DNA from: Glebionis coronaria
Taxonomy: Eukaryota > Streptophyta > Magnoliopsida > Asterales > Asteraceae
Direction of reading: 5' to 3'
DNA length: 64,000 nt
Assembly (NCBI GenBank): GCA_025667525.1
Contig: JANFOE010000055.1
Location: 310,001 to 374,000, forward strand
In this document: positions 35,180-46,700 of the stretch, one piece after another
Numbering within the stretch: position 1 is the stretch's first letter
How the letters are laid out: every line of letters begins with the position of its first letter
Translations under genes and position numbers: made by a program
The notes under the pieces: generated by a model
The model's database searches: none
Seen by the model: only the letters and a program-made list of their open reading frames with translations
Told to the model about the DNA's origin: nothing

Positions 35180-36463
35180 CTACGCTACATCTATCAAAGT
35201 ACGACCTGTTCTCAAAAACGATGTACCAACAATCAAAGAAACTCTAGGATCCATGTCATAATCAACCACGACAAAGTCGGCCGGAAAGGTAAACTTATCC
35301 ACACCTACAAAAACATCGTCCGCGATACCTACAGGGTAAGCTATGGTTCGGTTGGCTAACTCAAGGGTCATCCTAGTGGGAGTGAGCTCGGGAAGAGAGA
35401 GTTTTTTCTAAACTGATAAAGGCATGAGGTTAATGCTTGCCCCTAGATCCGCCAAAGCCATGCAATTTTCTACACCGGGAAAATTACAAGGTATCAAGAA
35501 GCGCCCCGGATCTCCAAGTTTTGTTGGTAAGGTTTTAAGTAGCACGGCGGAACAATTTTCATTAAGGGATGTGTTGGGAAAATCAACCAATTTTTCCTTG
35601 TTAGAGAGTAAATCCTTGAACATCTTAGCAAATTTTGGCATGTAAGCAAGAGCTTCCGCAAAGGATATGTTTATGTTGAGTTGCTTGAACATCCTTAAGA
35701 AATTTGAGACTTGGATATCATCCTTGTTCTTTAACTTGTCCTTTTTCAACCTTGAAGGATAAGGAAGAGTTGGTTTAGGTGTAGGTGTTGTAGTGGAAGA
35801 TTTGTCTTTGATAGCTTCTTCATTGGGAGTGGTGGAAGGTAAAGGAGAAGTAGGACTAGGTTGAGAAGGTGTGTTTGATTGAATGGGAGCATTTTGAGGT
35901 GGTGAAGTAGATGTAGAAGGCTTGTCACATGTAGGAACAAAAGTGGGTTTAACAATAGGAGGTTTAGGAGATGAAGGATCCTTTGTTGACTTTCCACTCC
36001 TTGTTGTAATAGCATTGAAATTTCCCCTTGGGTTTGCTTGTGTGTTAGATGGTAAAGCTCCTTGTTGTCTTTGATTGAATGCCATTAAGAGCCTATTGGT
36101 TTGTGCATCCATTGCAAGTTTCATTTGGTCATTCATTCTCTTTTTACTTTCACGAATTCTCTTCTCAACATACTCATGAGTCTCATGTAGCCCATATCCT
36201 TGATTTTGAGATTGAGGGTAACCTTGATTGGGAATTTGAGAATATCCTTGATTTGGGAAGGGTGGAAGTGGTTGATTAAATCCTTGATGTGGTGGATAAA
36301 AGTTATTTCCTTGATGTTGAATATTGTTAGGTGCCTTGTAGTTATTCCGTTGGTAATTTGGTCCTGGACCTTGATTCCTTTGTAACAATTGAGAAGGATT
36401 TTGGTGAGGTTGGGTGGGTGGTTGGGGTGGGAATCCCGGTGGAGTAAGGTAATTTTGGGACTT
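35180..36463 (-). pseudogene. Element B Gag C-terminus and protease, broken
   Basis: Same frame as the upstream gag. N/Q/P-rich segment, ITTRSGK, a proline-rich linker, [20 protein letters not shown], then retropepsin [12 protein letters not shown] stop at 35408-35410 replaces the Trp that D has after LMPLSV. Protease continues at 35371-35180 ([38 protein letters not shown]) to another stop. Confidence 0.85.
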
Positions 36464-37600
36464 TTAAGAAAGGTTATTGGGATTGATATTTGGCTTGAAA
36501 TGTTCACGATGTTCCTCTTGGTAAGCATAACATTCCCCTTGATAACCTTGCACCTTATCACATTGTTCATAGGAATGGGGACCTCCATAAGTCTCACATG
36601 AAAGAGTAATGACATGCACATCATTTGTAGAATGATTGCCTATAGAAAGCTTCATAAAGTCATTCATCATCGTTTCTTGCATCTTTTGAGTGTTTTGCAT
36701 GAGTGTTTGACTTTCCTTTTGAGCTTGGGTCAATGCTTGAATGCATGAAATGAGTTGAGTCTCCAATGGTTTAGAACCTACTTCTTGAATGACATGGACT
36801 CTTTCATCAAATTGTGTGTTGCTTTGCACCATTGCTTTGGTCTCAATAATATCCCAAGCCTCTTGAATAGATTTAAGAAGAATATTCCCTCCCGTGGAAG
36901 AATTGAATGAGTCTTGGTGATGAGGTTTAAGGCCATTGTAGAAAGTATTGATTTGGTGAACTTCATCCAATCCATGGTTAGGGCATCTCCTCAATAACTC
37001 TCTATACTCCTCCCAAGCATCACTAAAAGTTTGACTAGGTTTTTGTTGAAAGCCTATAATTAAGTTCCTCAAAGCCATGGTCTTAGTTGGGGGAAAGAAC
37101 TTGTTCAAAAACTTGGTAGTGAAACCATCCCATGTGGTAATACTATCGGGTGGTTGTGTATCTAACCAATGCTTAGCCGGACCCTCTAGTGAAAATTGCA
37201 CCAATATCAACTTAATGGCATCATAGGGAACTCCATTGTACTTAATGGTGTTGCAAAGAGCAAGAAATCTCTTAGGGTGATCATGAGGATTATCATTCTT
37301 GTTTCCATAAAAAGGTGTGTTTGAAACCAAGTTAATCATGGCCGTTTTTAGCTCAAATATGTTTGCGGGAATATCGGGTATCTTGATAGCATCGGCATAT
37401 CTGTGAACATTGGATTGCAATCGTTCCATCAAAGAACGAGTATCAACTCCGGTCATGGCTTCTTGTTGTGGATGAATCAAAGCACGATTCTCGTGATCGG
37501 CTTGATGGACGGTGGTGTTCCTACTCTTTCTCTTTTTCTTCCTTTTTGGAGGAAGGGGTTGTACACCAATCGGTATTTGTGCACGCCCGCGAGTGAGCAT
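36464..37600 (-). pseudogene. Element B Gag
   Basis: Athila-type Gag: MLTRGRAQIPIG at the N-terminus (start chosen at 37600, three codons below the first Met at 37609, by analogy with the Gag of A), [48 protein letters not shown] and TGGNILL. The zinc-binding motif is degenerate: CETYGGPHSYEQC, with Tyr where D has the second Cys ([13 protein letters not shown]). A nonsense TAA at 36464-36466 ends it while the frame continues as KSQNYLTPPGFPP. Confidence 0.87.
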
Positions 37601-38354
37601 GCAACTCAATACGAGGAATGAGAGAGAAGCTCTCGTGTGACTTTGAAGAGAAAAGGATTATCCCCTTCGAGTTTCAATATGAAATATCCACAAGAAAATA
37701 ATAATATACGTATGTACTACTTGGGTGCAAGACCCCCAATGAAGCCTTCCTTCTTAGAATACTCACAAGTGAACGGGGGGTTAGGTGGCACGAAGCACTT
37801 AAGTACCTATTGACCCTTAGATGGCATTTTATAGCACATCGCCTTTCTATTCACTTAATTGTTTGTATTCTTCGAATTGTTGCTTATTGGAAGTATTTAT
37901 CTATTCTTGCTTTATTTTGTTTGATCGATACACGTGTCAAGGACCGAAACGCCCCTCAACACGGTGTATTGCCTTGGCAATACTTATGGAGAATATGGGA
38001 ATTGGTTGTTCTTATACGTATACGTATTTACTTATAATAATAGATGGAAAATATTTTTGTATTTATGATTTTTTTAATAGAAAATACTATATGTACATAA
38101 AAACCGAGAGAATCCAATAATATATATTTTGGGTGCAATCTCTTAGGAAAAAGATTGCTTTTTGGATTTTTTAATTTGTTTGGTCAATTATTTAGGAAAA
38201 GAATTGTTTTGTTAATTTTTTAGTTTTTATGTATTTTTATATTTTTGATTTTTTATTGTTTTTGATTTATGATACGTAAAAATAACGTTCACTAGGTGAG
38301 CGGATCCCAAAAGCCAATGAAAATCGTCAATCGATAGTCTCTCGTAAAGTCAAA
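37601..38354 (-). other. Element B leader
   Basis: About 750 bp between PBS and gag with no credible gene. A block at 38284-38313 (GGATCCG, then a TCAC/GTGA stem, then AACGTTA in element sense) is shared with the D leader at 43561-43583. Confidence 0.6.
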
Positions 38355-38372
38355 GAACCGGCAGTGACGCCA
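38355..38372 (-). promoter_or_regulatory. Element B primer-binding site
   Basis: TGGCGTCACTGCCGGTTC on the - strand, two bases after the 5' LTR. It is related to the tRNA-Asp-type site but has C-to-T and G-to-A changes relative to TGGCGCCGCTGCCGG in A and D. Confidence 0.75.
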
Positions 38373-38374
38373 TT

Positions 38375-41300
38375 TGAAATGTGTATTGTTGAAGTTCGTT
38401 TTCTCAGTTCTTAACAAATTGAAAGTCCTAACAAGATCGGGTTTATAATTGTTTTTGGTTGGTAAAGGTATTTGGATATTCTACGTCTAATTCAACAATC
38501 AAATAGAAATGAAAAATATTAACTATGTAACCATAAAAAAATTGTCAAATACCACATTTTTATTCAACTTAAAATCACAAATGTAAATTCTATAAAATGA
38601 AAGGACTGAAAATGTAAATTCTATGAAAATTAAATGCCAAAAATACAAAGTTTAAAAGTCTAAGGACTATTTATGTAAAAACAGTTAACAAATTGGACTA
38701 ATGGTGAAAATGTAACTAACCAAGTAACTAACTTTAACTACTTTTGAAAACTGATTAACTAATTTTAACAAATTCCAAATCTAAAAGGACTTATATTTTG
38801 CAAAACTTAATAAAGTGGGAACTTAGCCTGAAATGAAAACTATTTAACAATCAAGGGCCCAAACTGCAATATTCTAACAACTTTTAACCAAAACGGGCTA
38901 TGAAACAAAAATAAGCTCGAATAAGCTCGTTTCTTAACCAAATAAGCTCAAACCAGTTTTAAAAGGCTTAAATTTGAAATTCAGCTAGACTTGTAAAAGG
39001 AAATAAGCTGAAACTCACTGAAACTCTAATAAGGTATTTGAAATAAGCCCAAAATAAGCTAACTAATAAGCCAAACGTTCACAACTTGATTTTTATGCAA
39101 AAACTTGTTAATAAGCTCACAAGAAGAAGGGAATGCTTTGTCTTATAAAAAATAATCCATTAATAAGCTCAGAAAATGAAATTAAGGTAAAATGAGCTTA
39201 TGTTGACTTTTGTTGACAAAAAAAATCCAAAAAGTTGAAAAGTTCAAATCTTAACCAGGAACACTTTTTAAAGTGAATTGTGAAAGAAAATGGCTAAGTT
39301 TCTGAAGTGGATAAGCTAGAATGAGAAATCAGTTAAGCTTTTTATCACAGAGAATGGGATTTGCTCAAAGGCTGAAACAAGTGCTTACTTCTATCTTATT
39401 TCTGAATACTGTAGAATTTCCTGCTTAAGATTTAAACTACATATGTTGAGTAAGAGCTAGAAACTAATTTCAGGAAAATTCATCAAGAATTAAAGAAATG
39501 ACAATGATTTGAAATCAGTAACTTTCTGAAAACTAGTTTTTGAAACAATATGACCCAAACCTTTTTACTGAAATTGACCTATTTGACCAAAGAACTGACT
39601 TGAAAATGAATGATAACTAAAGAACTTGACTTAAAATGGCTAGATGACAAAAGGTTAACAAGTTTTGAGCTAAAATGAACACTAGATCTTACTCCAAAAC
39701 TGGTTGCCAAACACTAGTTACAGATTTTAGAAGAATTCTATCAAAGGAATTTTAGCTAGAAGTAATACTGATTAAAGTTTGATTACAAGCTAAGTTTTAC
39801 TAGCAAAATGAGATGAAAAGAAACTGATTAAAGGCTATGCAACACTCATATACTACAACTGCTAATACAAGCTAATATTGACAGCAAAAAACTTAACAGA
39901 ATGTAGATATAAGCTAAGAAACAATTGCTAAGCTACTAATAAGCTACTCAATCAATCAACACAACTCAATTATCAGCTAAACACCTTTTATCATACAACC
40001 AATCAAGTTTACTCTAGGAATTAAGCATGCCTGCAACAGTTAAGAGGAACAAAACTCAGAAAATTATACACCTTTAGTTTAGGCCTCCTTTGGGGAGTAG
40101 AGTAGCGCTGAGCTATCTAGCTAGTGCTAAACCACCACCTTAGCACTAGTATCTACCAATCAACAATCAATCAACAACTAATCAACACTAAATCTCCATT
40201 GTTGAACTGAAAACCTTCAAAATCTATCAAATTCTTCAATTGGAATGATCAAAACAATGAATGCAGCTACTGGATGAAATGAACAACAACAATCTTCAAC
40301 AAGGCTTCTAATGATCACTTATGATCACTAGAAACAAACAGTATCAATGGCGTGTGAACAGTAATGTAGGACAGTAAGAGAATTGGAGGGAAATTTGAAT
40401 TTTTATTGAAGTAATGTGAAAAGTAGTTACAAGGGTAGTTACAACTAACTAACAGACTCTCAAGAGGTTGTTAGGCTCATGAGAGTTGTTATCTACTAAC
40501 TTGCTAACAAAATGAGAGAGAGAGTAAAATTCTAGTGTGTGTGTTTTCACACTAGCTAACTATGTACAAATGAGAGCCTGCTACCCTATTTATAGAATGA
40601 GAAAGTGAAGTTGTTGGGGAGAGTGACGTGTCCAAGCCAATCATTGAGCTCCACGTGTCCCAATTCTGCTAATTGAAATTTGCAGGTGAAGAACTTAACT
40701 GGGGATTTTTGATTGAGTTGTTGTCAGCTTAATTGAGTTGTTGGGATGAATTCGTCTCTTGATTTTGAGCAACTTTCATGTTTATAACTCCTTCTGAAAT
40801 GCAATGTAGCTCAATCCCGTTTATGGCAATTTTGTTTGGAGAAGAAGGCCACGTGGCATGTTGTGGTTGGTGGAAAAATAAGCACATGGATCATTATCCA
40901 TTTAGTGAAATATGATTGGCTGATAAGAGAAGTGGTGGATTGCACTGTTGTGATTGGGTATTAAATGAAGGCGGCTGTGAGTGGGGTTATGTGGCAATCC
41001 AAGTTATTGGTTTTCTTGCTTCTCATTGGTTTATTCTTCTTCACACGGATCAAGCACAAATGTTTTTCCAAAATTAGTAGAAATGGTCCTTGTACTTGGC
41101 AGTTTGATATATTGAGCTAGAATCTTCATTTCTTTGACAATTTCAGTCCTTCCACTTGCATTTTTAAATATTTAAGCCCTTTGACTTGGTTGACTTCATT
41201 ATTGACCATGTTTGACTTTGATCTTGACTTTGGAAAATATACACTTTTGGTCCTTCATCTTTGAAATGTTGTCAAGATAGGTCCTTTGTCTTCAAAGTCT

Positions 41301-41408
41301 TGTCACTCTTGATCCTTCTTTGTCTTTTTCATCCAATTAAGCTTGATTTTTTCCTTGTTTGCTTGAAAATGCATCCTTCTTACCTATTTGTTCACAAACA
41401 TAGAACAT
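38375..41408 (-). repeat. Element B LTR, copy 3 (5' LTR), truncated by element D
   Basis: 3034 bp of the 3.1-kb LTR. It matches copies 1 and 2 up to CATAGAACAT and is then cut by the D LTR, so about 93 bp (the LTR start in element sense) is missing. The missing piece is not found after D at 52870. TATA box at 40587-40594. Confidence 0.9.
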
Positions 41409-41910
41409 TGATAGGTGTGAAAACACCCATCCTTTTTACCACTTAATTACAATAATAACCGAGCCAAAACGTGTATTTTATGTCATTTATGTCGGAATTA
41501 TGCGTGGTTTGTGTTTTTGTTGTGATTTAGGACGAAAAGGTGAAAAGTGGAGAAAACACGGCTAACACTGGCTTTTATCGAAGAAAAAGACGAAAGATGA
41601 AGTCGAAAGATCAAAAGTGGAAAAAGAACGGAAGTCCAAGACCAATTCTGAAGATTTATCGAAGAAAAAGTCAAAAGACGGAAGTTTATCAAAAGCCGAA
41701 GAATTCAAGCCTATTTTATTGAAGAATTTAAAGACGAGTTCAAAGAAATCCCGAAGCCAAAAGTCCCTTAAGTCCAAGTTTAAAGAAGATTAGAAGAAAA
41801 GGACTAAGTATGCAATTAATGAAGATTAAAAGAAGGAGGGACTTAATGACGCAATTAAGAGAAAAGGAAAGAGGGGAGGAAGCTTCCTTCCACTAATCCT
41901 CCTCCTCCCC

Positions 41911-41918
41911 TATAAATA
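41911..41918 (+). promoter_or_regulatory. TATA box, element D 5' LTR
   Basis: TATAAATA about 500 bp into the LTR after a C-rich CCTCCTCCCC run; it would start the genomic RNA of D. The 3' LTR has TATAAATA at 51745-51752. Confidence 0.65.
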
Positions 41919-42519
41919 AATCATTAGGACTTCATATTGTAGTTGTTAGCTAATTTTGACAAAATTAGTCTTTCCACCATTTTCATTACTTGCACCTTTT
42001 AATTTCTTGTCACTTTAATTTCATGTCTTAAATTTCGTACCGTTTAATTCCAAGTAAGTTAATTTAATTGTTGGATCTTAATTTCCCTTTTATCAAGCTT
42101 TTATTTATCTTTCTCATCCTACTTTTCTTGTTTTTGATTTGATTTTGGTTCGGATTAAGTTTTGGTTTTGCTTAATCATATTGCTTATTTGAGTAAAAAG
42201 TTCACCTTTTTACTTATATATAAGTTTTCGTATGAAATAAGCTATAAGTTTGACAATCTTATTGGCTTATTTTGTACTTAGCTTATTTGCTTTTTAGTTT
42301 TCTTAAAAAGTTAGTCTCTTTAAAGTTTGCTTATTTTGTTTTCTCATTTTGTGTTTTTATAAAGTTTATGAATTTCGTCTTTTAAAAAGCTTTCAAATTT
42401 ATGCTTATTAAGTTGTTCAAGTTTTGGTTTGGTAGCTTATTGTATGTGCTTATTGAGATTTTAAGCTTACCACCAATTTCGGTTTAAGGTTGTTTTCATC
42501 GCAATATTGGGGTTTTATC

Positions 42520-42900
42520 ACATTCCGACGGCTTCTTGGTTTTTATCGCAATAACCCAAGTATGGGTTCTACTTTGCGATAGGTTGGTAAATCCCCCTTA
42601 TTCCGATCGGGATTGCGATCGCTCATTGAGATCGCATATTCCGACGGGTCTTAAGGTCTTTGTTAAGTCGAAGTGCTGCCCAATTTTCTTTAGCCACTTT
42701 CCGATGGATTTCACTTTATGTCATTCCGATGGTTCGTCTTTTTAGTATTCCGATAGATTCTCTTTTTCACATTCCGATAGTTTAAAATAAAAAAAATAAA
42801 AAAAAAAATAATAATAATAAATATTGCGACACAAAAACAACATTCCGATACTAACATTAACATTCCGATGGATTTACAATATAAACATTGCGATGGTAGT
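42520..42900 (+). repeat. ATTCCGAT / TTGCGAT motif array in D 5' LTR
   Basis: Irregularly spaced ATTCCGA(T/C)GG and (A)TTGCGAT(A/G) motifs, in the transcribed part of the LTR downstream of the TATA box. Equivalent in position to the TTCGGAA arrays of C and E and the TTCCGAATAG array of the D 3' LTR, but with a different consensus. Confidence 0.7.
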
Positions 42901-43500
42901 AAGAAATGTCATGCTAGCTTGCTAGCTTACCTTATTTTCCCGCCTTTTTAAGCTAGTAGCTTGCTAGCTTGAGCTAGCTGGCTGCTAGCTTGTTTATTTA
43001 TTATTTTTATTCCATAATCGTTTAGTTTAATCTGAAAGTTGTTCCGATTTAATTTCTGAAAGTTACGTATTTTTAGTTAATTTTTTTCGTCTAATTTTAA
43101 AATTAATATTTTTTCGTAAAGTTCAAGTTTTATCATTTATTAAGTACCCGCTTTAGGTTTTGCCTCGTTTAGCTTTAAAGTACCATTTTAGTTTTATTCT
43201 CTCCTTTTTCATTTAGTAAACTTTATTTTCGAGTCGATAGTTAATTTCTTCGTTTGGTTTTATTTTTATTAATTGTTTCGCTTTAAATTTACGTTTGATT
43301 ATTTATATTGTTTTGTTTTCATTAATTAATCGCTTTTAGTTTATTGTTTTTATTTTGTGCATTTACCTTTTAAGTAGAATAGATAACCAAACCATTTTAT
43401 TTGCCACCAAGAACAACTGAGTCGCACTTTGAACCGGAAATCAATTCGAGAAGATACCGAGAAAACGAACTTTTTCAACTAGTAAAATCCGAATATCAAA

Positions 43501-43518
43501 TGGCGCCGCTGCCGGCTC
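43501..43518 (+). promoter_or_regulatory. Element D primer-binding site
   Basis: TGGCGCCGCTGCCGGCTC, two bases after the LTR. The first 15 bases match the A PBS, which supports a tRNA-Asp-like primer. Confidence 0.85.
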
Positions 43519-43711
43519 CTCTCGTTAAGATCAAAAGTTTTTTGTAGAACTTGGATTTTGGGATCCGTTCCCCGTGAACGTTACTTTTTCCTAAAAATTT
43601 TCAAAAACACTAAAAAATATAAAAAATTTCAAAAAATCCTAAAAAGTAAAAAACAATAAAAACCAAAAATATTTTTGCCTTGTTTCTCTTTGTTCGTTCT
43701 TTTGCAGGTGT
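43519..43711 (+). other. Element D leader
   Basis: About 190 bp between PBS and the first gag ATG. It includes a CGTTC-CCCGT-GAACG stem (43566-43580) shared in position with B and an A-rich run. No gene. Confidence 0.6.
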
Positions 43712-46700
43712 ATGCGCACTCGATCCACGTCTTATCAAGAGCCCGAGCCTCTCGATAACTTAGACATGGCTGGTGTCCAAAACAACAATAACATACCACC
43801 TCCGAACAACAATAATAACAACAACAACCCACCTTTCAACAACATGAATAACAACAACAATGAGCCCCTTCCGGATAATCGCCCAATGATTGAACTGCTA
43901 CAAGCTCATGTTGATGGCAACACAGATCCAATTGTTATACCACCAATTGCCGCCAACAATTTCGAGCTCAAGTCAGGCTTTATCCAGATGGTCTCCGCTC
44001 AGCCATTCTTGGGACGCACCATTGATGACCCACATGACCACATCAAGAGATTTCTACAACTCACCAACACGGTCAAGTTCAATGGAGTTCCACAGGAGGT
44101 TATAAGGTTACAACTTTTTCCCTTTTCTTTAGAGGGACAAGCCCGGCATTGGCTTGCTAAGGAACCGCCACAGAGTATTCTCTCGTGGACGGATTTGGAA
44201 ACAAAGTTTATTAACTACTTTTTTCCACCCTCTCGTACTACCGCTTTGCGGAATGAGATTATAAATTTTGAACAAAAGTACGATGAGTCATTCAGTGAAT
44301 CTTGGGATCGTTTTAAAGATCTTTTAAGAAAATGCCCACAACATGGTTTTACCAAAGTACATCAAATAAATACTTTTTACAATGGTTTAAGCATGAGTGA
44401 CCAAGATTCACTGAATAGTGCCTCAGGGGGTAATTTATTGGCTAAGACTTCCAATGCTGCTTGGGACATCATTGAGAACAAATCTCGTGTGCAAACCAAG
44501 AGCGTTAGGACCAATGTTGCTAGTGCTAGCACTAATGACAGCGACAAGCGATTAGACAAACTCACTACGCTTCTTGAAACGCTTGTCACCCACACCGTCA
44601 GCAACAACAACAGCAACAACGCCAAAAACGCACAAGTGAACGCTGTCAGCCAACCTTGTGAGATATGCGGTGGTCCCCACTCCTATACAACTTGTACCGC
44701 CACCCAAGATTACCCTGCTGAGAATGTGAATGCGGCATATGGCACCTACCAACAACCCGCTTATCCAGCAAAACCCCAAGGTGACCGTAACTTGCTTAGC
44801 TACCGCAGCAACAACTATCTTTCCCCACCTGGTTTTCCTCCTACCAACCCAAACCAACAACAACACCTTAATCGCCCTCCTCAACAACAACAACAACCTC
44901 GACAACCATACATCCCACCTCACAAGCAGCAACAACCACCTCAAAGAAACAATCAAGTCTACCAACAACCTGCTTACCAACCACCTGCATACAATGCTCC
45001 TCCCAACCAACCCACCGCTCTTCACCAAGAAGTGGAAACTTATATGAGGACTAACGATGCGATAGTGGGAAATCTTCAGAGAGAAGTGCTCAACCTGAAA
45101 GCCGACTTGGTCAAGCAAGTAAATGATTTGAGAGCCGATATGCGAAACACGTTGGATAGTCAGACGAATGACTTGAGGAACATGATGGCTAGTTTCTTCC
45201 AAAGTAGTCAACCCTCTTCTTCGGGTACTCTTCCGAGTAACACCGTTGCGAACCCAAGAGGGGAGATGAAAGCAATCACCACTCGAAGTGGTAAAGGTAC
45301 CAAGGAACCCGAGCTTCCTATACCTCCACCGGTGGTTGTGACTAAGGAGAACGAGTCGCCTGCTCCTATTCCTCCTCCTTCTCCTTCCCCAATTTCTCCA
45401 CCTCTTCATTCTACCCCTCCTCCACCCGTGGTTGTGAGTGACCCTATTCCTCTAAAGCCTTCATCTTCTTCCAATATACCTTATCCTTCAAGGTTGAGGA
45501 AAGAGAAGCAAAAGAGCAAGGATGATATTCAGGTTTCTAACTTTCTGAAAATGTTTAAACAACTGAATTTTAATATCTCCTTCGCTGAGGCTCTCGCTCA
45601 CATGCCCAAGTATGCTAAAATGTTTAAAGATCTTTTGAGCGACAAGGAAAAGCTCCTCGACATTGCCAACACCCAACTTAATGAGAACTGCTCTGCAGTG
45701 CTCTTAAGGAAATTGCCAACCAAGCTTGGTGATCCGGGTCGTTTTCTTATCCCTTGCAATTTCCCGGGAGTAGAGAATTGCATGGCCCTAGCCGATCTAG
45801 GTGCCAGTATTAATCTCATGCCTCTAAGTGTTTGGAAGCAATTATCTCTCCCAGAGCTAGTCCCCACTAAAATGACATTGGAATTGGCCAACCGTACGGT
45901 TGCGTATCCAGTGGGGATAGCCGAAGACGTTATTGTAGGAGTCGACAAATTCACCTTTCCTGCTGATTTTGTTGTCGTCGACTACGAGATGGACCCTCGT
46001 GTACCACTTATTGTTGGTCGTCCATTCCTTAGGACCGGTCGCACTCTCATCGATGTTGAAGCCGGTGAGCTTATCATGAGAGTGGGTGACGACAAAGTCG
46101 TCTTCAACATGGGAAAGTTGTCCAAACAGCCTTATTCATATGAGAGCGTTAATTGTATTGACGTTCTTGATGAGGCTTGTGAAGAACACTTTAATGATGC
46201 TTGCAAAAGTATTCCTACCTCTCTTCCCACTGTTGAGACCGTGTCCTCTATTGATTCATCGTTGTCTCTATTTGGAGATAGTGATTTATTCTGGAACAAT
46301 CTTGAAGATGCCATGGGAGATGCGAATTTAGCTACTAATGATTCTCCCACCGAGGGGGATGAAGACATGAGTTTCTTTGACAATCTTCTCACTGAAGACA
46401 ATCCTTCGCCTCCATCTCCCACGGTCATTGCTATCGATACTCCGACTTTGAAAACGCCTCCCGTCGAAAATCCTCCGGATTTGGAACTTAAGGAGTTGCC
46501 GCCACATCTCGAGTACGTGTTCCTTGACGACAACAAGAAGTCACCCGTCATTATTGCGAAGGATTTGAACGATGAAGAGAAGTCTCGCCTCGTCGCTGTG
46601 CTGAAGGATCATAAGAAGGCTATTGCTTGGAAAATTTCGGATATTCGTGGAATTGATCCTCACTTCTGCACACACAAAATTCTCATGGAGGACGACTTCA

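Larger units (their letters stand above)
26767..41408 (-). mobile_element. Element B: Athila-like Ty3/gypsy, degenerate, 5' LTR truncated
   Basis: 3' LTR 26767-29895, internal region 29896-38374 with gag, protease, RT, RNase H and integrase on the - strand, and 5' LTR 38375-41408, cut at 41408 by element D. PBS at 38355-38372. B went into element C: CTCTT (22092-22096) precedes the LTR on the left; the matching copy on the right is lost. Numerous stops and frameshifts make it non-autonomous. Confidence 0.9.
41409..43498 (+). repeat. Element D 5' LTR
   Basis: 2090 bp, TGATAGGTG...ATATCA. It opens with an inverted repeat (GATAGGTG-TGAAAA-CACCCATC, 7 of 8 pairs). TATA box TATAAATA at 41911-41918. 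Array of ATTCCGAT and TTGCGAT motifs at about 42520-42900, then GCTAGCTTGC repeats near 42915-42990. Closest to the LTRs of E and C. Confidence 0.9.

Noticed and set aside
44552..45409. 285-codon ORF on the - strand inside D gag, and others opposite pol
   Set aside because: Antisense shadows of the intact polyprotein, with odd compositions and no domain.
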